From NCBI GenBank assembly GCA_015494005.1, contig WGCB01000208.1, positions 1-8,332 on the forward strand: a stretch of 8,332 bases of DNA. Direction: 5' to 3'. Source of the stretch: Caldilineaceae bacterium (lineage in GTDB: Bacteria; Chloroflexota; Anaerolineae; Caldilineales; Caldilineaceae). The translations under genes and the position numbers were made by a program. The notes below the pieces were generated by a model that ran no database searches, was not told where the DNA came from, and saw only the letters and a program-made list of their open reading frames with translations. Positions 1 to 5,496 of this stretch are shown piece after piece; within the stretch, counting starts at the first letter, position 1; each line of letters starts with the position of its first letter.

Positions 1-132
1 GAGCGTTTCATCCCAGACGAGCGCGTCCGCGTGGGGCGGCAGGCGGTGACCATCCCCATCGACCTGGAGGAGCGCTGGCGGGAGCGGCTGGTCCGGGCCC
101 TGGAGGTGATGCGGGTGGCGAGCGAGAGGTAG
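1..132 (+). CDS. 3' end of an unidentified protein (partial)
   Basis: Reading frame 1 is open from the first base to a TAG at 130-132 and gives the last 43 residues of a protein that begins upstream of the window. The fragment is rich in Arg and Glu. It reads as a short beta segment (VTIPIDL) followed by an amphipathic helix (EERWRERLVRALEVM). Third codon positions are strongly G/C, as in the other genes here, which supports real coding. No family can be named from so little sequence. It converges on the peroxidase gene, with 51 bases between the two stop codons. Confidence 0.6.
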   Translation, partial: ERFIPDERVRVGRQAVTIPIDLEERWRERLVRALEVMRVASER

Positions 133-157
133 CGGAGCGGGTGTGGGGTCCTGGAGG

Positions 158-178
158 GGGCTGCGGTCGGTCCAGCCC
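158..178. terminator. Possible stem-loop between convergent genes
   Basis: GGGCTG at 158-163 and CAGCCC at 173-178 form a perfect 6-bp GC-only inverted repeat with a 9-nt loop. It sits in the 51-base gap between two convergent stop codons, where a shared bidirectional terminator would be expected. There is no T-run on either strand, so it does not meet the standard intrinsic-terminator pattern. Its function is inferred from position only. Confidence 0.3.
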
Positions 179-183
179 GGCCC

Positions 184-1482
184 CTACGGCTCCTGGCTCG
201 GAGGCGCCAGCAGCTCCGCGGGGGCGGCCACGGGGGCGGTGAGGCTGTGCAGGAAGGCCTCCAGCTGCGCCAACTGGGCCTGGCTGATGGTGTCCAAGGG
301 GCTCAGCTCCGAGTGGCCCGGATAGGCCAGGGGCGCCTGCTTGTAGTGCTGGAGGACCTCCGCCAGGGTGGCGAACTGGCCGGTGTGCATGTAGGGGGCG
401 GTCTCGGCCACGTTGCGCAGGCTGGGGGTCTTGAAAGCGCCCAGGAGCTCCGGCCCCTGGGTCTTCATGAAGCGCAGCTCCTGGCAGTCGTCGGGTGAGG
501 CGTCGCTGTAGGGCCCCAGGCAGTTGAAGGGATCTTCCAGCACGTGGGGCACTGCGGCCAGGCGGCCCTGGTCCAGGGGATCCCCCTCCACCCAGGGCAG
601 GCCGATGTTGTGGAAGTTGTCGTTGGTGAAGCGGGGGCCGTTGTGGCAGTTGATGCAGCGGGCCTCGCCGATGAAGAGGCGCAGACCGGCCACCTGGTCC
701 GGGTCCAGGATGTCGGCCGCGGCGGCCTGGTCACCGGCCAGGACCGCAGCCACGTAGCGGTCGAAGGGGGCTGGCCCGTGAAGGATGCGCCGCTCGTAGG
801 CGGCGATGGCCTTGCCCAGGTTGGCGAAGACCCGGTTGACCGCCTCCTGGTCCTCCGGAGCCATGGCCTCCCAGGCAGCTCGGGCCTCCGGGTCCGCCAC
901 CGGGCCGGCGGAGGGAGGAAAGCGCGCCGGGTCCGAGAGGTCGGGCAGGGGACCGAAGAGGGCCTGGTACTCGTCCCGGTAGTGCTGGGCGATCAAGTGG
1001 GCGTACTGGGTGCGGTTACCCCCGTGCTCCACCGGGCTCTCCAGGGGGCCGTGGGTCTGGGCCCACTGGCTGTCCTTGCGCCCATCCCAGAAGAACCAGG
1101 GGCTGTAGGCCGCGCCGATGATGGAGGGGGTGTGCCGGGGCGTGGTTCCGATGGCGTGGGCCCGGGCCAGTCCATCGGTGAAGAAGCGCTCCGGCTGGTG
1201 ACAGGTGGCGCAGCTCACCTGGCCATTGGCGCTGAAACGGGTGTCGAAGAAGAGCCTGTGCCCCAGAGCCACCGCCCGGGGATCGTCCCCCACCGCGTTG
1301 GAGGGATCCGGCGGCAGAGGGGGCAGGCTCTCCAGGGCTAGGGAGGCCAGGACCGCCTTCTCCGCCTCGCTCCAACTGTGGATGGAAGGACCCGAATGGC
1401 GCCAGAGCCAGGCGCTGGCCACACCGGTGACCAGCAGCACCGCGCCGATAAGCAGGACAAACTGTCGATTCCGCAGGGACAT
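184..1482 (-). CDS. Di-heme cytochrome c peroxidase, MauG/CCP family, membrane-anchored
   Basis: The 432-residue protein is a bacterial di-heme peroxidase, a family that reduces hydrogen peroxide with electrons from small c-type cytochromes or copper proteins outside the cytoplasmic membrane. Some members (MauG) instead oxidise protein substrates. Residues 8-27 are a hydrophobic signal or anchor segment. Two heme-binding CXXCH motifs are visible: CATCH at 91-95, preceded by the family hallmark RLFFDTRFSANGQVS, and CINCH at 276-280, followed by NGPRFTNDNFHN. Other conserved blocks are FFWDGR near 130-135 and PYMHTGQFATLAEV near 363-376, the latter near the usual distal ligand region. The block usually read as P-x-E-M-G appears here as PVEHG. 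The start has GAAGG four bases upstream (1487-1491). It is the last gene of a three-gene minus-strand cluster, 49 bases after the YtkA-like lipoprotein. The family is secure; the physiological substrate (peroxide versus a partner protein) is not. Confidence 0.92.
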   Translation of the reverse strand: MSLRNRQFVLLIGAVLLVTGVASAWLWRHSGPSIHSWSEAEKAVLASLALESLPPLPPDPSNAVGDDPRAVALGHRLFFDTRFSANGQVSCATCHQPERFFTDGLARAHAIGTTPRHTPSIIGAAYSPWFFWDGRKDSQWAQTHGPLESPVEHGGNRTQYAHLIAQHYRDEYQALFGPLPDLSDPARFPPSAGPVADPEARAAWEAMAPEDQEAVNRVFANLGKAIAAYERRILHGPAPFDRYVAAVLAGDQAAAADILDPDQVAGLRLFIGEARCINCHNGPRFTNDNFHNIGLPWVEGDPLDQGRLAAVPHVLEDPFNCLGPYSDASPDDCQELRFMKTQGPELLGAFKTPSLRNVAETAPYMHTGQFATLAEVLQHYKQAPLAYPGHSELSPLDTISQAQLAQLEAFLHSLTAPVAAPAELLAPPSQEP

Positions 1483-1531
1483 CTTTCCTTCGCCTCGTTC
1501 CCCGTTTTCCGCCGCTGCCTCCGCCCGTCCG

Positions 1532-2008
1532 CTACAGCGTCAACTCCAGCACGGCCGTATCCGTCTTGCCGTCCGCGGTGACGGTGATGCGGAGCTCCCA
1601 GAGGCCAGGCATGCTGAACTTCATCCCCTCCAGCCGGTAGTCGCCGCCGCCCAGCTCCTCGGTGACCTGGGGCTCCGTGGGCAGGCCGTGGTTGTGGGCA
1701 GGCATGCCCCCGTCCACGGTGATGGTGGCCCCCTCCACCGGCTGGCCGTCCGGCGTCTCCACGTGCAGGATCCAGGAGTGGAGCTGGTTGATGGCCAGGG
1801 GATCCAGCTGGCTGGTGGCCTGGACCACGAAGAGGCCCTGTTCGCTGGTCACCGGAGGCAGGGCCGCGGGGGATTTCTCCCCGCTGCTGGCCATCTCCAT
1901 GCCGCCCATGTCCGGCTTCTCTGCCGGGGGCGCTTCGGCCTTGCCGCCGCAGCCGGCCAGGAGGAGAGCGGTCAACAGGGTGACGAGCAGGACAGTTGCA
2001 CGCTTCAT
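1532..2008 (-). CDS. YtkA/FixH-like domain lipoprotein
   Basis: The product is a 158-residue lipoprotein. A basic N-terminus (MKR), a Leu-rich stretch and the lipobox LAGC (lipidated Cys20) mark it for export and anchoring. A low-complexity linker with a Met-rich patch (MGGMEM) follows. The rest is a small beta-sandwich resembling YtkA/FixH domains: a strand containing SWILHVETPDGQPVEGATI, then MPAHNHG (Met102, His105, His107), then GDYRLEGMKFSMPGLWELRI. The His/Met pattern could bind copper, but this is inference. The start at 2008 is preferred over an in-frame ATG at 2029 because AAAGGA (2016-2021) lies seven bases upstream and the shorter protein begins directly with a signal peptide. It lies 49 bases ahead of the peroxidase gene, which suggests a shared extracytoplasmic role, for example metal delivery or cofactor support. 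Confidence 0.8.
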   Translation of the reverse strand: MKRATVLLVTLLTALLLAGCGGKAEAPPAEKPDMGGMEMASSGEKSPAALPPVTSEQGLFVVQATSQLDPLAINQLHSWILHVETPDGQPVEGATITVDGGMPAHNHGLPTEPQVTEELGGGDYRLEGMKFSMPGLWELRITVTADGKTDTAVLELTL

Positions 2009-2030
2009 GGGTGGGTCCTTTCCGAGCATG

Positions 2031-2058
2031 GAAGATGGGATTTGGGAGTTGGAAGTTG
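2031..2058 (+). repeat. Heptanucleotide repeat, four degenerate units
   Basis: Four consecutive 7-base units fill most of the gap between the two lipoprotein genes: GAAGATG, GGATTTG, GGAGTTG and GAAGTTG. The last two match the units of the longer array at 5365-5427 exactly. TTGGGAGTTGGAAGT (2042-2056) is identical to 5376-5390. On the plus strand both arrays have the same orientation, but this one is antisense to the genes around it. It lies about ten bases upstream of the Shine-Dalgarno of the YtkA-like gene. Confidence 0.7.
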
Positions 2059-2068
2059 GCGACGCCTT

Positions 2069-2590
2069 TTACTTCCCCGCCAGGGGCTCGAACTCCTCCA
2101 GGAAAACTGTAGCCTCGGTGCCAGAAACCGGCTGCCCGTTCATGGAGACTGGTCCCAGGACGATGAGCTCAGGCATGGGCGGCTCCTCCTGCCACTTCAC
2201 CTGGACCTGGGCCCGCTCGGGCAGCTGGATCTGCTCCCGGACCATCTCGAAGAGGCCGGGCACGGTGAAGGGCTCGGCCTGCTCCGGATTCAGGGGGAAG
2301 GGTTCGTCCCAGGTCTTGCGCTGGGGGTTCCAGTACTTCACCGTGGCCTGGACCACCGCGCCGTCCTCCACCAGGAGCTCGTTGCGCCGCCGATCGTCCG
2401 GCCGGTCCACGTCCACCACGATGCGGTAGCTGGACACGGGCGCAGCCAGCCAGGCCTGCTCCATCTGGTCCACCTTGGCCAGGGTGGCCTGCTCCAGCCC
2501 GCCCCGGCAGGCAGCCAGGAACAGGGCGCCGACCAGGAACAGGAGCACCGCGATATGCCCTTTGGAAAGAGCTGATCTGGGCTTGGGCAT
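2069..2590 (-). CDS. DUF6174-like lipoprotein
   Basis: The product is a 173-residue lipoprotein. A basic N-terminus and a hydrophobic segment lead to the lipobox LAAC with Cys28 as the lipidation site. The mature part begins with a helix (TLAKVDQMEQAWLAA) and then SSYRIVVDVDRP, VEDGAVVQATV and a TVPGLFEMVREQI block. This order (W, then SYR strand, then a V-x-DG strand, then a 'tv..LF..i' helix) resembles the uncharacterised DUF6174 family. The assignment is from pattern memory and moderate. No catalytic residues are evident. The start is supported by AGGAGA at 2595-2600, four bases upstream. It is the first gene of the minus-strand cluster, and the 60-base gap to the next start holds a heptad repeat. 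A structural or binding role at the outer face of the membrane is the most that can be said. Confidence 0.75.
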   Translation of the reverse strand: MPKPRSALSKGHIAVLLFLVGALFLAACRGGLEQATLAKVDQMEQAWLAAPVSSYRIVVDVDRPDDRRRNELLVEDGAVVQATVKYWNPQRKTWDEPFPLNPEQAEPFTVPGLFEMVREQIQLPERAQVQVKWQEEPPMPELIVLGPVSMNGQPVSGTEATVFLEEFEPLAGK

Positions 2591-2646
2591 GAGGTCTCCT
2601 GGGCATTGGAAATGGGGGAATCGATGGGCTCGTGGAGCCTCTTGCT

Positions 2647-2676
2647 ACTCTACCCCCATTGAAGGAAAATGGGCAA
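2647..2676 (-). promoter_or_regulatory. Weak candidate promoter for the lipoprotein/peroxidase cluster
   Basis: On the minus strand TTGCCC (complement of 2671-2676) is followed after 18 bases by TAGAGT (complement of 2647-2652). Each hexamer matches its sigma-70 consensus only partly. The position, 57 or more bases upstream of the first cluster gene and inside the A+T-rich spacer, is suitable. The CCCATT/AATGGG dyad lies between the two hexamers and could be an operator. This is a weak pattern match. Confidence 0.3.
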
Positions 2677-2771
2677 ATCAAAGGAGGCGCAGGGGAAAAA
2701 TCACCTTGCGTTTTGCCTTGTTTTTCCTAGCTTTTCTCACCATCGGACGTTTCGGGCGAATTCTGTCTGTG

Positions 2772-2800
2772 TTGAATTTTGCTAGTGTCCATGATAAAAT
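2772..2800 (+). promoter_or_regulatory. Sigma-70-type promoter of the PFOR operon
   Basis: TTGAAT (2772-2777) and TAAAAT (2795-2800) are separated by exactly 17 bases. The -10 hexamer matches TATAAT at five of six positions and is preceded by TGA (2792-2794), giving an extended -10 element. The -35 matches TTGACA at four of six. Transcription would begin near 2807 and produce a leader of about 160 nt. It is the best promoter match noticed in the window and stands directly upstream of the large oxidoreductase operon. Confidence 0.65.
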
Positions 2801-2954
2801 TTAGCCTACCGTTGAAGCGTCGACCGTTTGCCGCGTCCAATGGGGGAGCGGACACCGATCCACCCAGGACGCGGCTCCCATGTCCAGGGACAGCGCTGTG
2901 CGGTCCCGTTCCCATCACATCCGATTTCCGTTGCATGCACACTGTATAGCGGCC

Positions 2955-2960
2955 AGGAGA
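2955..2960 (+). promoter_or_regulatory. Ribosome binding site fixing the start of the alpha-gamma-CBS subunit
   Basis: AGGAGA is followed by an eight-base spacer and the ATG at 2969. The frame is open upstream as far as a TTG at 2828, but no Shine-Dalgarno sequence precedes that codon, and the 47 extra residues do not resemble any part of the enzyme family. The ATG at 2969 is therefore the better start. Confidence 0.75.
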
Positions 2961-2968
2961 AAACGCCT

Positions 2969-5365
2969 ATGGCAACCCAACTGCAATCCGAACCGGCTGT
3001 ATCCGCCCAGGAGAACAGCCAGCCAGTCCCCTACCCGGGCATCCCATCCACTGCCGACGGCAGCGGTGCGGTGGCCTGGGTGGAGACCCACGTGACCCAA
3101 GGGGCCTGCGCCTACCCCATCACCTCCTCCACGGTGATGGGCGCCCTCTACGCCCAGGCCGTGGCCAACGGCCAGACCAACCTCTGGGGCGATCACCTGG
3201 TCTTCATGGAACCGGAGAGCGAGCACTCCTCCGCCTCGGCCGCGGAAGGCTTCGCCCTGGCCGGGGGCCGAGTGACCAACTTCACCTCGGGCCAGGGGCT
3301 CATCCTCATGAAAGAGGTGCTCTACGTGATCTCGGGCAAGCGCCTGCCCGTGGTCTTCCACATCGGCGCCCGGGCCCTGACCAGCCAGAGCCTGAACGTC
3401 CACGCCGGCCACGATGACATCATGGGGGTGGCGGACACCGGCTGGGGCATCCTCATGGCCCGGAACGCCCAGGGCGCGGCCGACCTGGCCCTCATCGCCC
3501 GCCGGGCCGCGGAGGAGAGCGAGACCCCCTTCTTCAACGTGCAGGACGGCTTCCTGACTACCCACACCATCGAGAACGTGCTCCTGCCCGAGCCGGACCT
3601 CATGGCGGAGTACGTGGGCCCGCCCAGCGAGAAGCTGCGCAACCTCATGGACCCCGCCCACCCGGTCATGTCCGGCGTGGTCCAGAACCAGGACAGCTAC
3701 ATGAAGGGCAAGATCGCCCAGCGCTACTTCTACGACCGGGTCAAGCCCATCCTGCAGGAGGCCATGGCGGAGTTCCACCGGCTCACCGGCCGGCGCTATG
3801 ACCTGGTGGAGAGCTACCGCATGGAGGACGCGGAGTACGCCATCGTCTGCATGGGCACCCTGGCGGAGACAGCCGCGGCCACCTGCGACTACATGCGGGA
3901 CGAGATGGGCCTGAAGGTGGGCGTGGTCCACGTGACCTGCTTCCGCCCCTTCCCCGGCCCGGAGCTGGTGGAGGCCCTGGGCCACACCAAGGCCTTCGCG
4001 GTGCTGGAGCGCATGGACAACCCCATGGGCCAGAGCAACCCCCTCACCGCGGAGATCAAGGCCGCCTTCACCGACGCGCTGAACGACGCGCCGGGCTACC
4101 CCCGCATCCACCGCATCCCCACCATCTACAGCGGATCCGCGGGGCTGGGCAGCCGGGACGTGCGCCCCGGGGACTTCATCGCCACGGTCCAGAACATGAT
4201 GGCGAACGGCCGCCGCTACTTCGTCCTGGGCATCAAGCACGAGCTGGCCCTGGAGACAGCCCAGGACCCGGATGTGCGGCCGCCTGGGGCCTTCTCCATG
4301 CGGGGCCACTCGGTGGGCGGCTTCGGCTCGGTGACCACCAACAAGGTCATCGCCACCATCGTGGGGGACCTCTTCAACCTCTACGTGCAGGCCTACCCCA
4401 AGTACGGCTCGGAGAAGAAGGGCCTGCCCACCACCTACTACCTGACCGCGGCGGAGGAGCCCATCCGCATCCACAGCGAGCTGAAGTTCGTGGAGTTCGT
4501 GCCCCTGAACGACGTGAACGCCTTCAACCTGGGCAACCCCCTGAGCGGCCTCCAGGAAGGAGGCACCGTCTTCGTCCAGTCCCGCTACACGGACCCAGTG
4601 GAGGTCTGGGAGCACATCCCCGAGTACGCCCGGCGCATCATCCGGCGCAAGAACATCCGGGTGCTCTACCTGGACGCGGCGGCCATCGCCCGAGAGGTGG
4701 CCACCTCCCCGGACCTGCAGGTGCGCATGCAGGGCATCGTGCTCCTGGGCGTCTTCCTCAAGGCCACCCCCTTCCTCCAGGCCCGGCAGATCAGCCAGGA
4801 CGAGCTCATGGCCGGGGTGGAGAAGAGCCTGCGCAAGTACTTCGGCAAGCGAGGCGAGCAGGTGGTGCAGGACAACCTGACCGCGGTGCGCCGGGGCTAC
4901 AGCGAGGTCCAGGAGATCCCCCGGAGCATCATCGACACCCAGGAGCAGATCAAGCTGGAGACCCGGGACAAGCGGGTGAAGGACGTGATGCACCATGGGG
5001 TCATCGCCTGCCTGCCGGACACGCCCCTGGACAAGGTGGCTCAGGCCATGGCCCAGCAGAACATCAGCGCCGTGGTGGTGGTGGACCAGGAAGGCCACCT
5101 GGAGGGCCTCATCAGCCAGACGGACCTGGTGAAGGCCGAGGCCAGCAACCGGGAGTTCAGCTCCCTGCCGGACATCCTGCCCGAGCACATCATGACCCGG
5201 GAGGTGATCACCACCACCCCGGACGAACCCCTGAGCCAGGCCGTGGAGCGCATCATCGAGAACCGCATCCACCGGCTGGTGGTGGTCCAGCAGGAGAACG
5301 GCCACAAGAAGCCCGTGGGCATCCTCTCGGTGACGGACCTGGCCCGGCTGCCGTTGCAGGGCTAG
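2969..5365 (+). CDS. 2-oxoacid:ferredoxin oxidoreductase, alpha-gamma chain with C-terminal CBS pair
   Basis: This 798-residue chain corresponds to the N-terminal half of PFOR, which oxidatively decarboxylates pyruvate (or another 2-oxoacid) to acyl-CoA and reduces ferredoxin in the cytoplasm. Residues 49-54 (YPITSS) are the conserved alpha-domain substrate motif. NFTSGQGLILMKEVLYVISGK and FHIGARALTSQSLN follow, the latter containing the Arg expected near the substrate. A GIKHELALE link leads to the gamma-type domain, which opens with MRGHSVGGFGSVTTNKV (Gly446-His447-Ser448) and runs to about residue 640. Unusually, residues 669-798 form two CBS domains: VKDVMHHG...GLISQTDL and HIMTREVI...GILSVTDL. 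Both keep the G-h-x-S-x-x-D nucleotide-site pattern (713-719 and 784-790). There is no ferredoxin or thiamine domain, because these are on the next gene, 131 bases downstream. CBS domains commonly bind AMP, ATP or similar ligands, so regulation by energy charge is a reasonable inference. Substrate identity is not proven. Confidence 0.9.
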   Translation: MATQLQSEPAVSAQENSQPVPYPGIPSTADGSGAVAWVETHVTQGACAYPITSSTVMGALYAQAVANGQTNLWGDHLVFMEPESEHSSASAAEGFALAGGRVTNFTSGQGLILMKEVLYVISGKRLPVVFHIGARALTSQSLNVHAGHDDIMGVADTGWGILMARNAQGAADLALIARRAAEESETPFFNVQDGFLTTHTIENVLLPEPDLMAEYVGPPSEKLRNLMDPAHPVMSGVVQNQDSYMKGKIAQRYFYDRVKPILQEAMAEFHRLTGRRYDLVESYRMEDAEYAIVCMGTLAETAAATCDYMRDEMGLKVGVVHVTCFRPFPGPELVEALGHTKAFAVLERMDNPMGQSNPLTAEIKAAFTDALNDAPGYPRIHRIPTIYSGSAGLGSRDVRPGDFIATVQNMMANGRRYFVLGIKHELALETAQDPDVRPPGAFSMRGHSVGGFGSVTTNKVIATIVGDLFNLYVQAYPKYGSEKKGLPTTYYLTAAEEPIRIHSELKFVEFVPLNDVNAFNLGNPLSGLQEGGTVFVQSRYTDPVEVWEHIPEYARRIIRRKNIRVLYLDAAAIAREVATSPDLQVRMQGIVLLGVFLKATPFLQARQISQDELMAGVEKSLRKYFGKRGEQVVQDNLTAVRRGYSEVQEIPRSIIDTQEQIKLETRDKRVKDVMHHGVIACLPDTPLDKVAQAMAQQNISAVVVVDQEGHLEGLISQTDLVKAEASNREFSSLPDILPEHIMTREVITTTPDEPLSQAVERIIENRIHRLVVVQQENGHKKPVGILSVTDLARLPLQG

Positions 5366-5427
5366 GAGCTGGGAGTTGGGAGTTGGAAGTCGGAAGTTGG
5401 GAGTCGGAAGTTGGGAGTTAGAAGTTA
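5365..5427 (+). repeat. Heptanucleotide tandem repeat, nine units
   Basis: Nine consecutive 7-base units of the form GRAGYYR run without interruption, starting on the last base of the TAG stop codon of the upstream gene. In order they are GGAGCTG, GGAGTTG, GGAGTTG, GAAGTCG, GAAGTTG, GGAGTCG, GAAGTTG, GGAGTTA and GAAGTTA. All variation is transitional (A/G or C/T). The pattern recalls the short tandemly repeated heptanucleotides (STRRs) described in filamentous cyanobacteria. A second, shorter array of the same unit lies at 2031-2058. In the operon mRNA it is purine-rich and would be largely single-stranded. Confidence 0.88.
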
Positions 5428-5433
5428 GGGCAA

Positions 5434-5475
5434 AAACGCGGGAGGCGGGCGTTCCTTCGCCGCCGGATCCCGTTT
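5434..5475 (+). terminator. Strong intercistronic stem-loop, possible attenuator or processing site
   Basis: The outer arms AAACG (5434-5438) and CGTTT (5471-5475) pair perfectly. Inside, 5444-5451 (GGCGGGCG) pairs with 5458-5464 (CGCCGCC) as seven GC pairs with one bulged G. The loop is TTCCTT. The fold is flanked by an A-run on the 5' side and only three T residues on the 3' side, so it is a weak intrinsic terminator at best. It lies 21 bases ahead of the start of the next subunit. Partial termination or mRNA processing could set the ratio of the two subunits. Confidence 0.45.
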
Positions 5476-5496
5476 ACACATAAAAAGGACGGTACC

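Larger units (their letters stand above)
2591..2968. other. Divergent regulatory spacer and PFOR leader
   Basis: No gene is supported here. The segment from about 2640 to 2810 is clearly richer in A+T than the rest of the window and contains the promoters for both directions. Small dyads are present: CCCATT (2655-2660) with AATGGG (2668-2673), TGTCC (2881-2885) with GGACA (2888-2892), and GGGAGC (2844-2849) with GCTCCC (2874-2879). The last two lie in the predicted untranslated leader of about 160 nt. GGACA also occurs at 2850-2854, so TGTCC has two possible partners and the leader could fold in alternative ways. No known riboswitch consensus was recognised. Confidence 0.5.

Noticed and set aside
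544..1341. Long plus-strand open frame opposite the peroxidase gene
   Set aside because: It is antisense to a clear di-heme peroxidase with two CXXCH motifs. The product is Val/Gly/Arg-rich without family motifs, as expected from a high-GC shadow.
1205..2575. 456-codon plus-strand open frame spanning the three minus-strand genes
   Set aside because: It covers two lipoprotein genes and part of the peroxidase on the opposite strand. Those have signal peptides, lipoboxes and ribosome binding sites, while this frame has none.
2828..2968. 47-residue N-terminal extension of the PFOR alpha-gamma chain from a TTG codon
   Set aside because: There is no Shine-Dalgarno before the TTG, and the extension has no family resemblance. 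AGGAGA stands eight bases before the ATG at 2969.
2915..5305. 796-codon minus-strand open frame opposite the PFOR alpha-gamma chain
   Set aside because: The product is dominated by His, Val, Leu, Gly and Asp from the reversed codon bias of the PFOR gene and resembles no protein family.
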